Shown here piece after piece: positions 41,590 to 57,353 of a stretch of 64,000 nucleotides of DNA. The notes under the pieces were generated by a model that worked only from the letters and a program-made list of their open reading frames with translations, ran no database searches and had not been told where the DNA came from. This DNA is from Bacillus_AD sp047238185 (GTDB taxonomy: Bacteria; Bacillota; Bacilli; Bacillales; DSM-1321), in contig NZ_JBDFMI010000006.1 of NCBI RefSeq assembly GCF_047238185.1, forward strand, positions 620,001-684,000, read 5' to 3'. The stretch's first letter is position 1; the number at the start of each line of letters is the position of its first letter. Made by a program: the position numbers and the translations under genes.

Positions 41590-41647
41590 GCAGAGCGAGG
41601 ATTGGGATAGAGGTACATGAACCAGCTCAACACAGGAGGAAAAATTC

Positions 41648-42652
41648 ATGTTCAAAATAGGGAATGTAGATATTAAAAACCGCGTTGTATTGGCGCCTAT
41701 GGCGGGCATTTGCAATTCTGCCTTCAGGCTGACCGTGAAAGAATTCGGCGCGGGACTTGTTTGTGCAGAGATGATCAGTGATAAAGGGATCGTTCTTAAA
41801 AATAAAAAATCGATGAATATGCTTTATATAGATGAAAGAGAAAAACCATTAAGCCTTCAAATCTTTGGAGGAGAGAAGAAATCATTGGTGGAAGCAGCCC
41901 AATTTGTCGATAAGAATTCGATAGCTGATATTATTGATATTAATATGGGATGCCCTGTACCGAAAATTACTAAAGTGGATGCAGGAGCGAAATGGCTGCT
42001 GGATCCTAATAAAATCTATGATATGGTTGCCGCTGTTGTGGATGCGGTAGACAAACCTGTAACGGTTAAAATGCGTATGGGTTGGGATGAGGACCATATA
42101 TATGCAGTTGAGAATGCACGTGCAGTAGAAAGGGCAGGCGGGCAAGCCGTTTCCTTGCATGGAAGAACGCGCGTACAGTTGTACACAGGAACGTCTAATT
42201 GGGATATCATCCGTGAAGTGAAGGAAGCGGTCAATATTCCGATCATCGGAAATGGCGATGTCCTAACACCTCAAGATGCCGAAAGAATGCTGGCGGAAAC
42301 AGGCTGTGACGGAGTTATGATCGGAAGAGCAGCACTCGGAAATCCATGGATGATATATCGCACAGTTAAATACCTGGAAACAGGGGAACTGGTAGATGAG
42401 CCGTCGCCCCGCGAGAAAATCGATGTCTGCGTTCTTCATTTGGACCGTCTAATCCATCTGAAGGATGAATACATTGCCGTTCGTGAAATGAGAAAGCATG
42501 CTTCTTATTATCTGAAGGGCATAAAAGGAAATGCGAAAGTGCGGGATCAAATCAACGAGTGTAACACTCGGGCAGAAATGGTAGCCGTATTGGAAACACT
42601 GTTGGAAGAAACAGAAAAGCAAGCAGTCATGAAGAAGATCCAGGCAGTATGA
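41648..42652 (+). CDS. dusB: tRNA-dihydrouridine synthase DusB
   Basis: Dus enzymes use FMN and NADPH to reduce specific uridines in tRNA. The 334-residue product has the TIM-barrel start VVLAPMAGICNSAFR, the catalytic cysteine C102 in INMGCPVPKITK, KMRMGWDEDH, HGRTRVQLYTG and GNGDVLTPQDA, and a C-terminal helical tRNA-binding domain. The B. subtilis homologue is YacF. A good ribosome-binding site (AGGAGG) precedes the ATG. It ends the folate operon at a strong terminator. Confidence 0.95.
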   Translation: MFKIGNVDIKNRVVLAPMAGICNSAFRLTVKEFGAGLVCAEMISDKGIVLKNKKSMNMLYIDEREKPLSLQIFGGEKKSLVEAAQFVDKNSIADIIDINMGCPVPKITKVDAGAKWLLDPNKIYDMVAAVVDAVDKPVTVKMRMGWDEDHIYAVENARAVERAGGQAVSLHGRTRVQLYTGTSNWDIIREVKEAVNIPIIGNGDVLTPQDAERMLAETGCDGVMIGRAALGNPWMIYRTVKYLETGELVDEPSPREKIDVCVLHLDRLIHLKDEYIAVREMRKHASYYLKGIKGNAKVRDQINECNTRAEMVAVLETLLEETEKQAVMKKIQAV

Positions 42653-42698
42653 TGGTTTGACTTTCCGATTGTCATTTTTTATAATACAACTTATTGAA

Positions 42699-42728
42699 AA
42701 GCTGCCAGTTGACCTGGCAGTTTTTTTC
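42699..42728 (+). terminator. Intrinsic terminator after dusB
   Basis: CTGCCAG and CTGGCAG arms around TTGAC are followed by seven T residues. Confidence 0.88.
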
Positions 42729-42878
42729 ATAGTATGGAAGGATGGTCATCCTTAATAAATAGAATGGATGTGTGAAAAAAGATGTTTTCCCGTCCTTCTT
42801 TGTGTACAATAAGTAAAGATAATCAAGTTCGTTTATGAGCTGACATATATAAGAACAGAGAAAGTGGAGTGAGTAAGG

Positions 42879-44363
42879 ATGAGTCATGAAGAATTAAACG
42901 ATCAATTGTTGGTCAGACGCGAAAAAATGCAGAACATGATCGATGCAGGTAAAGATCCGTTCGGCACGCGTTATGAACGTACGCATCTGGCGCAGGAAAT
43001 TTTGGATACATACGGTAACCAATCGAAAGAAGCGCTAGAAGAAAGCAAGCCTGAAGTCACAATTGCAGGCCGTATTATGACTAAGCGCGGCAAAGGGAAA
43101 GCTGGATTTGCGCATATTCAGGATTTATCAGGACAAATCCAAATTTATGTACGTAAGGATGAAATCGGCGAAGAAGCATATGAAGATTTCAAACATGCGG
43201 ATCTTGGTGATATTGTTGGTATTAAAGGGACTGTCTTTATTACAAATGTAGGGGAACTGTCTGTTAAGGCAAAGGAATTCACTTTCCTGACAAAAGCATT
43301 GCGCCCTCTTCCTGATAAATTCCATGGCTTGAAAGATGTAGAGGAACGCTACCGTAAACGCTATGTAGATTTAATCATGAGTGAAGAAAGCAAGAGAACA
43401 TTTGTTGCGAGAAGCAAAATTATTCAATCAATGCGCCGTTATTTGGATAGCAAGGGATACCTTGAGGTTGAAACGCCGATGATGCATACAATTGCAGGAG
43501 GAGCAGCTGCACGCCCGTTCGTGACGCACCATAATGCGCTTGATATGACATTGTACATGCGTATAGCAATTGAATTGCATCTGAAACGATTGATTGTGGG
43601 CGGCTTGGAAAAAGTATATGAAATCGGCCGTGTTTTCCGTAATGAGGGGACATCGACAAGACATAATCCTGAGTTCACAATGATTGAATTATATGAAGCG
43701 TATGCAGATTATAACGATATTATGGATCTAACAGAAAGCCTTATTGCCCATGTAACGGAAGAAGTACATGGAAAGACAGTCATCCAGTATGGAGAGTATG
43801 AAGTCGACTTGACTCCTAAATGGAAAAGAATCCATATTGTTGATGCGATCAAAGAACAAACAGGTGTGGATTTCTGGAAACATATGACGAAAGAAGAAGC
43901 ACAGGCGGTTGCGAAAGAGCACGGCATTGAGGTAGCTCCTCATATGGAATTCGGACATGTGGTAAACGAATTTTTCGAACAAAAAGTAGAAGAAACGCTT
44001 ATTCAACCTACTTTTATTTATGGTCATCCAGTTGAGATTTCGCCACTGGCCAAGAAAAATCCGGAAGATCCCCGATTTACAGATCGTTTTGAACTGTTTA
44101 TTGTAGGCCGTGAACACGCAAATGCATTCACTGAGTTGAATGACCCAATCGACCAAAAACAACGATTTGAAGCTCAATTAAAAGAAAAAGAACAAGGAAA
44201 CGATGAAGCGCATGAAATGGATGAAGACTTTATCGAGGCATTGGAATATGGTTTACCGCCTACCGGCGGCTTAGGAATTGGTGTGGACCGCCTGGTTATG
44301 CTATTGACGAATTCACCATCAATCCGCGATGTACTGTTATTCCCTTATATGAGACAACGGTAA
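42879..44363 (+). CDS. lysS: Lysyl-tRNA synthetase, class II
   Basis: LysS charges tRNA-Lys. The 494-residue product has an N-terminal OB-fold anticodon-binding domain (about 50-150, with VTIAGRIMTKRGKGKAGFAHIQDLSG) and the class II catalytic core: motif 2 GRVFRNEGTSTRHNPEFTM and motif 3 GGLGIGVDRLVMLLT. The ATG at 42879 follows GGAG at 9-base spacing. A TACAAT at 42805-42810 is a possible -10 but its -35 is weak. No T-box leader is seen. A terminator separates it from the rRNA genes. Confidence 0.98.
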   Translation: MSHEELNDQLLVRREKMQNMIDAGKDPFGTRYERTHLAQEILDTYGNQSKEALEESKPEVTIAGRIMTKRGKGKAGFAHIQDLSGQIQIYVRKDEIGEEAYEDFKHADLGDIVGIKGTVFITNVGELSVKAKEFTFLTKALRPLPDKFHGLKDVEERYRKRYVDLIMSEESKRTFVARSKIIQSMRRYLDSKGYLEVETPMMHTIAGGAAARPFVTHHNALDMTLYMRIAIELHLKRLIVGGLEKVYEIGRVFRNEGTSTRHNPEFTMIELYEAYADYNDIMDLTESLIAHVTEEVHGKTVIQYGEYEVDLTPKWKRIHIVDAIKEQTGVDFWKHMTKEEAQAVAKEHGIEVAPHMEFGHVVNEFFEQKVEETLIQPTFIYGHPVEISPLAKKNPEDPRFTDRFELFIVGREHANAFTELNDPIDQKQRFEAQLKEKEQGNDEAHEMDEDFIEALEYGLPPTGGLGIGVDRLVMLLTNSPSIRDVLLFPYMRQR

Positions 44364-44393
44364 GTATTTGTGAAATAAGAGGCAACTAAGTGG

Positions 44394-44440
44394 AAACACC
44401 CCAAACGTTAAATTTTCAATCTAATGTTTGGGGTGTTTTA
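44394..44440 (+). terminator. Intrinsic terminator after lysS
   Basis: AACACCCCAAAC and GTTTGGGGTGTT form a 12-bp stem extended by TTA/TAA, followed by TTATTT. Confidence 0.85.
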
Positions 44441-44674
44441 TTTATGGATAAATAGAGAGAAGGAAAAAAGAAAAATGCAGATACATTAAAAAGCCATGCG
44501 CCAAATAGAGGGAGTAAGATCTTTTTAAGGTGGAGCAACATCTTTTCGAGTATTTCTGTTCGGATAGTTTAGTAATAGAAAAAATAGTGATGAGGGGTAA
44601 CAAAGTTTTAGGTCGCTATGTATTTTTTGATTTTTACATCTTTATTATTCTGGAAAACTTTTTTATAAAAACTA

Positions 44675-44703
44675 TTGCACCCCTTAATAAATGATGGTAT
44701 ATT
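44675..44703 (+). promoter_or_regulatory. Upstream rrn promoter candidate
   Basis: TTGCAC at 44675-44680, 17 bases, TATATT at 44698-44703 with an extended -10 TG. It is the first of three tandem promoters. The sequence 44441-44670 is purine- and A/T-rich with no gene or clear element. Confidence 0.5.
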
Positions 44704-44769
44704 TATATCTGTTGTTAAGAACGACAGCCGAAATGCTTGATATGATTGAAAAACAAGCAAAAAAAGTTG

Positions 44770-44798
44770 TTGACACTTGATCAACCGGATGGTATGAT
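44770..44798 (+). promoter_or_regulatory. rrn promoter P1
   Basis: TTGACA at 44770-44775, 17 bases, TATGAT at 44793-44798 with an extended -10 TG. An A-rich tract precedes it. Confidence 0.8.
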
Positions 44799-44856
44799 AA
44801 TAAAGTCGCTTACGAGTGACTGGAAAACATAGTTTAAAAAAGTTTTTAAAAAGTTG

Positions 44857-44885
44857 TTGACAAGCAATTTGATTGATGATATAAT
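44857..44885 (+). promoter_or_regulatory. rrn promoter P2
   Basis: TTGACA at 44857-44862, 17 bases, TATAAT at 44880-44885, a perfect consensus. The start is expected near 44892, just before the boxA-like GTTCTTTGAAAAC at 44911. Confidence 0.85.
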
Positions 44886-44907
44886 CTAAAAGCTGTCTAC
44901 AGCAAAT

Positions 44908-45012
44908 AATGTTCTTTGAAAACTAAACAAGACAACACGTCAACGTTAATTCTAAACGAAGTTCCAACAGAGTTGGAACAAACAAGTTTTATTTTATGAG
45001 CAAGTCAAACAC
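44908..45012 (+). other. 16S leader with boxA and RNase III processing stem (operon 1)
   Basis: GTTCTTTGAAAAC at 44911 is boxA-like. AAAACTAAACAAGACA at 44919-44934 is perfectly complementary to 46593-46608 behind the 16S gene, forming the 16S processing stem. The whole leader recurs at 50693-50797. Confidence 0.7.
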
Positions 45013-49715
<4,703 letters not shown>

Positions 49716-49780
49716 AATTGTTGTTTGATTTACTTTTGACTCTGTTATCTAGTTTTGAAGGAATAACATTCCTTTATATG

Positions 49781-49896
<116 letters not shown>

Positions 49897-49906
49897 ATAC
49901 ATATTT

Positions 49907-49982
49907 GGAGGATTAGCTCAGCTGGGAGAGCATCTGCCTTACAAGCAGAGGGTCGGCGGTTCGATCCCGTCATCCTCCACCA
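49907..49982 (+). tRNA. tRNA-Val (TAC)
   Basis: 76 bases with encoded CCA; anticodon loop CTTACAA. It starts only 10 bases after the 5S gene. Confidence 0.97.
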
Positions 49983-49998
49983 TATTTTCTTTAATAAT

Positions 49999-50074
<76 letters not shown>

Positions 50075-50080
50075 TTTGAA

Positions 50081-50156
50081 GAGCCATTAGCTCAGTTGGT
50101 AGAGCATCTGACTTTTAATCAGAGGGTCGAAGGTTCGAATCCTTCATGGCTCACCA
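50081..50156 (+). tRNA. tRNA-Lys (TTT)
   Basis: 76 bases with encoded CCA; anticodon loop CTTTTAA. Its synthetase gene lysS lies upstream of this rRNA cluster. Confidence 0.97.
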
Positions 50157-50163
50157 TTTATAT

Positions 50164-50248
50164 GCGGGTGTGGCGGAATTGGCAGACGCACCAGACTTAG
50201 GATCTGGCGCCTTACGGCGTGGGGGTTCAAGTCCCTTCACCCGCACCA
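50164..50248 (+). tRNA. tRNA-Leu (TAG)
   Basis: 85 bases with a long variable arm (GCCTTACGGC) and encoded CCA; anticodon loop CTTAGGA. Confidence 0.97.
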
Positions 50249-50251
50249 TTT

Positions 50252-50326
50252 GCGGAAGTAGTTCAGTGGTAGAATACAACCTTGCCAAGGTTGGGGTCGC
50301 GGGTTCGAATCCCGTCTTCCGCTCCA
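50252..50326 (+). tRNA. tRNA-Gly (GCC)
   Basis: 75 bases with encoded CCA; anticodon loop TTGCCAA. Confidence 0.97.
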
Positions 50327-50334
50327 TTATTTTC

Positions 50335-50423
50335 GCCGGGGTGGCGGAACTGGCAGACGCACAGGACTTAAAATCCTGCGGTAGGTGACTACCGTACCGG
50401 TTCGATTCCGGTCCTCGGCACCA
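50335..50423 (+). tRNA. tRNA-Leu (TAA)
   Basis: 89 bases with a long variable arm and encoded CCA; anticodon loop CTTAAAA. Confidence 0.97.
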
Positions 50424-50447
50424 TTTACAATATTATATGTAAAATAT

Positions 50448-50524
<77 letters not shown>

Positions 50525-50529
50525 TATTT

Positions 50530-50606
50530 CGGGAAGTAGCTCAGCTTGGTAGAGCACTTGGTTTGGGACCAAGGGGTCGCAGGTTCGAATCCTGTCTTCC
50601 CGACCA
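50530..50606 (+). tRNA. tRNA-Pro (TGG)
   Basis: 77 bases with encoded CCA; anticodon loop TTTGGGA. Confidence 0.97.
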
Positions 50607-50616
50607 TTCATTATTT

Positions 50617-50692
50617 GGGGCCTTAGCTCAGCTGGGAGAGCGCCTGCCTTGCACGCAGGAGGTCAGCGGTTCGATCCCGCTAGGCTCCACCA
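50617..50692 (+). tRNA. tRNA-Ala (TGC)
   Basis: 76 bases with encoded CCA; anticodon TGC in CTTGCAC. Its last base directly abuts the repeated rRNA leader of operon 2. Confidence 0.97.
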
Positions 50693-50797
50693 AATGTTCT
50701 TTGAAAACTAAACAAGACAACACGTCAACGTTAATTCTAAACGAAGTTCCAACAGAGTTGGAACAAACAAGTTTTATTTTATGAGCAAGTCAAACAC
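50693..50797 (+). repeat. 16S leader of operon 2, copy of 44908-45012
   Basis: The sequence repeats the operon 1 leader from the boxA-like element onward (offset 5785) but without any of its promoters. It begins right after the tRNA-Ala CCA. Confidence 0.9.
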
Positions 50798-52354
<1,557 letters not shown>

Positions 52355-52565
52355 AAATTAGAAGAATGTTACGTGACTGTCTTGTTTAGTTTTGAGAGAG
52401 CATCATCTTTCTCAAAACTCAGTTGGATCAGCTTAGGCTGGCCGACAACATTGTTCCTTGAAAACTAGATAACAGTAAAGTAAACAAACACACCAAGTAA
52501 CACCATCATTTCTTGCGAAATGATTTGAAGTACGCTTTGTACAACAAAGCGCCACTGACCATAAT

Positions 52566-54637
<2,072 letters not shown>

Positions 54638-54737
54638 NNNNNNNNNNNNNNNNNNNNNNNNNNNNNNNNNNNNNNNNNNNNNNNNNNNNNNNNNNNNNNN
54701 NNNNNNNNNNNNNNNNNNNNNNNNNNNNNNNNNNNNN
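54638..54737. other. Assembly gap, 100 N
   Basis: Exactly 100 N, the conventional gap placeholder. Comparison of both flanks with operon 1 gives a true gap of about 866 bases if the copies are collinear. Confidence 0.98.
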
Positions 54738-54799
54738 TGTTGTTTGATTTACTTTTGACTCTGTTATCTAGTTTTGAAGGAATAACATTCCTTTATATG

Positions 54800-54915
<116 letters not shown>

Positions 54916-54920
54916 AACAC

Positions 54921-54952
54921 AAAGATCAGCGATTGCGCTGGTCTTTTTTTGT
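54921..54952 (+). terminator. Terminator of the rRNA-tRNA cluster
   Basis: AAAGATCAGCG pairs with CGCTGGTCTTT (one G-T pair) around ATTG, followed by a T run. It is the only terminator-like element from 44911 onward in the cluster. Confidence 0.85.
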
Positions 54953-55002
54953 TTTGTCCGTTATGAATGGCAAATGCATACCAGATTAGAGTGGAAAATT
55001 TG

Positions 55003-55027
55003 GTTTAAGGGAAGAGAGGCAGGGTAT
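55003..55027 (+). promoter_or_regulatory. Sigma-B promoter of the ctsR-clpC operon
   Basis: GTTTAA at 55003-55008, 13 bases, GGGTAT at 55022-55027: both elements match the sigma-B consensus exactly. In B. subtilis this operon also has a sigma-B promoter upstream of the sigma-A one. The implied leader to ctsR is about 200 bases. Confidence 0.75.
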
Positions 55028-55139
55028 ATATCCTATAGTATCTTTTTTTATAAAGGAATGCCCTTTAGAATAAAGTTTATTTTCGTGTTTTATATTGCCT
55101 ATATATTGGAAAAAATAGAGATAAGAACAAGCACCTAAG

Positions 55140-55168
55140 TTGCAAATCGGTGTTTTTTCTCATATAAT
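55140..55168 (+). promoter_or_regulatory. Sigma-A promoter of the ctsR-clpC operon
   Basis: TTGCAA at 55140-55145, 17 bases, TATAAT at 55163-55168. Transcription would start near 55175, inside the CtsR operator. Confidence 0.75.
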
Positions 55169-55171
55169 TAA

Positions 55172-55188
55172 AGTCAAATATAGTCAAA
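55172..55188 (+). promoter_or_regulatory. CtsR operator
   Basis: AGTCAAATATAGTCAAA matches the CtsR heptad direct repeat (RGTCAAANANRGTCAAA) at every position. It overlaps the expected start of the sigma-A transcript, as needed for autorepression released by heat. Confidence 0.85.
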
Positions 55189-55235
55189 GTCAGTATGTGA
55201 TTTTCTTTACCTTAAGTCAGATTGGAGGAGGGAAG

Positions 55236-55697
55236 ATGAAGAATATATCTGACATAATTGAAAACTACTTAAAAAGCGTACTAAATCAAAGCGAGAAGGA
55301 TATTGTCATGATAAAGCGGAGTGAAATTGCCGATAAATTTCAATGTGTTCCTTCTCAAATCAATTATGTCATTAACACCAGATTTACGACTGAAAAAGGA
55401 TATGTTGTCGAGAGCAAACGCGGAGGCGGCGGTTATATTAGAATTACAAAGGTTCATTTATATGACCATGCCCATGTGATTGATCAGCTACTCGACTTAA
55501 TCGATCAGAAACTTCCACAGCAAATAGCTGAAAATATGATATATAGACTTGTTGAAGAGGAGATCATCAGTCGAAGGGAAGCAAAAATTATGCTGAGCGT
55601 CATTGACCGTTCTGTCATAATGATCGAACTGCCCCATCGTGATGAATTGCGTGCAAGAGTCATGAAGGCCATGCTCACAAGTTTAAAGTATCAATAA
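55236..55697 (+). CDS. ctsR: Class III stress gene repressor CtsR
   Basis: CtsR represses clp genes and its own operon and acts as an intrinsic heat sensor through a glycine-rich loop. The 153-residue product has a winged-helix N-terminal domain with the tetraglycine wing ESKRGGGGYIRI, which is the thermosensing element, and a C-terminal dimer domain. The ATG at 55236 follows GGAGGAGG; the open frame starts at 55140 but lies over the promoter. It is the first gene of ctsR-mcsA-mcsB-clpC. Confidence 0.97.
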   Translation: MKNISDIIENYLKSVLNQSEKDIVMIKRSEIADKFQCVPSQINYVINTRFTTEKGYVVESKRGGGGYIRITKVHLYDHAHVIDQLLDLIDQKLPQQIAENMIYRLVEEEIISRREAKIMLSVIDRSVIMIELPHRDELRARVMKAMLTSLKYQ

Positions 55698-55718
55698 TAT
55701 AGTAAGAGGTGACTCGGA

Positions 55719-56276
55719 ATGCTTTGTCAGGAGTGCAAACAAAATCCGGCGACCCACCATTTTAGAAAGATTATTAATGGGGAAAAAAAAGAGGTCTATT
55801 TATGTGATCAATGTTCACAGGAAAAAAGTGAGATGTTTATGTTGAGCGGCAATCCATATTTTTCATTAAATAGCCTTTTAGCCGGGTTATTAAATATAGA
55901 ACCAGCTTATCCAAATGCACAACAGAATGCTTTTGCAAACAGTGTTGATGATATTCGGTGCGATCATTGCCAAATGAGCTATAAAGAATTTGCCCGTATA
56001 GGCCGCTTTGGATGCTCACATTGCTACACTTCTTTTGAAAAGCAATTAGAGCCAATCCTTAAACGATTGCATGGCGGGAACTCTACTCATGTCGGTAAAA
56101 TACCTGAAAGAATCGGCGGAGGCATTTCATTAAGAAAGCGAATTAATCATTTAAAGGCAGATTTGCAGGAAAGCATCCAAAAAGAGGAATTTGAAAAAGC
56201 TGCTGTAATCCGTGATGAGATCCGCGCCCTTGAAAAAGAAAACGGCGATTCTAAAGAAGGGGAGGATCGCGAATGA
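55719..56276 (+). CDS. mcsA: McsA, zinc-finger activator of the arginine kinase McsB
   Basis: McsA binds and activates McsB. The 185-residue product has zinc-finger CxxC pairs C3/C6 and C29/C32, and a further two pairs in IRCDHC and FGCSHC. The C-terminal UVR-type helical motif (KADLQESIQKEEFEKAAVIRDEIRALE) resembles that of UvrB/ClpC and mediates protein contacts. It overlaps mcsB by 4 bases (ATGA), so the partners are co-translated. Confidence 0.95.
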   Translation: MLCQECKQNPATHHFRKIINGEKKEVYLCDQCSQEKSEMFMLSGNPYFSLNSLLAGLLNIEPAYPNAQQNAFANSVDDIRCDHCQMSYKEFARIGRFGCSHCYTSFEKQLEPILKRLHGGNSTHVGKIPERIGGGISLRKRINHLKADLQESIQKEEFEKAAVIRDEIRALEKENGDSKEGEDRE

Positions 56277-57340
56277 GCCTAAAACATTTCATCGATAATG
56301 CTTTGAGTTCGTGGATGGATGAAACAGGACCTGAAGCTGATATCGTATTAAGCAGCCGAATTCGCCTTGCCAGAAATTTAACGGATTATGTATTTCCAAC
56401 TTTATTGAAACAGGAAGAGGGAAATGCAGTTGTCCGTGAAATTGAAAAACAATTATTCTCCTTACACGATAAAGAAGGATTCGAATTTATAAAAATGGCC
56501 GATATTCAGCCGCTGGAAAAGCATATTCTTGTTGAAAAGCATGCAATCAGCCCTTTGTTGGCCGAGGATTCTCCATATGGTGCATGCCTGATTTCCCAAG
56601 ATGAAAAAATGAGCATCATGATAAATGAAGAGGACCATATACGGATTCAATGTATGCTATCCGGCTTGCAATTAAATGAAGCCTTAAAGCTGGCTAATGA
56701 ATTGGATGACCAGATTGAAGACCGGCTTGATTATGCATTTGATGAGAAAAGAGGATATTTGACCAGCTGCCCTACAAATACAGGAACAGGTTTACGGGCA
56801 TCCGTTATGATGCATTTACCTGGTCTTGTCTTAACCCAGCAAATGAAAAATATTGTCCCAGCTATCAATCAGCTTGGTTTAGTTGTAAGGGGCATATATG
56901 GGGAAGGCAGTGAAGCGTTGGGCGACATATTCCAAATCTCAAACCAAATTACACTTGGTAAATCCGAGATAGATATAGTTGAAGACCTAAAAAGTGTTGT
57001 GGTACAAATAATCACTCAAGAAAGATTGGCCCGTGAAGCATTAGTGAAGACATCAAACATACAATTAGAAGATAGAGTCTACAGATCATGGGGCGTTTTA
57101 ACAAACGCCAGAATGATTGATTTAAAAGAAGCAGCCAGATGTCTTTCGGATGTTAGATTGGGCATAGATTTAGGGTATATCCCTAATGTGTCAACCACCA
57201 TCCTTAATGAATTGATGATTTTGACGCAGCCTGGTTTTCTGCAGCAATACGCTGGAGGAGAGATGAAGGCAGAGGAAAGAGACCAACGCCGAGCCTCATT
57301 CATAAGAGAACGGCTTAATATGGAAAAAGATAAAGCATAA
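56273..57340 (+). CDS. mcsB: Protein-arginine kinase McsB
   Basis: McsB phosphorylates arginines, marking proteins such as CtsR for ClpCP. The 355-residue product is a phosphagen-kinase homologue: SSRIRLARN, the active-site region NEEDHIR, CPTNTGTGLRASV (catalytic loop with cysteine) and VRGIYGEGSEALGD. The phosphoarginine-binding allosteric motif RDxxRA is present as RDQRRA at 336-341. It lacks the N-terminal domain of metabolic arginine kinases. It lies in the CtsR-controlled operon. Confidence 0.97.
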   Translation: MSLKHFIDNALSSWMDETGPEADIVLSSRIRLARNLTDYVFPTLLKQEEGNAVVREIEKQLFSLHDKEGFEFIKMADIQPLEKHILVEKHAISPLLAEDSPYGACLISQDEKMSIMINEEDHIRIQCMLSGLQLNEALKLANELDDQIEDRLDYAFDEKRGYLTSCPTNTGTGLRASVMMHLPGLVLTQQMKNIVPAINQLGLVVRGIYGEGSEALGDIFQISNQITLGKSEIDIVEDLKSVVVQIITQERLAREALVKTSNIQLEDRVYRSWGVLTNARMIDLKEAARCLSDVRLGIDLGYIPNVSTTILNELMILTQPGFLQQYAGGEMKAEERDQRRASFIRERLNMEKDKA

Positions 57341-57353
57341 GGAGGCTATATAT

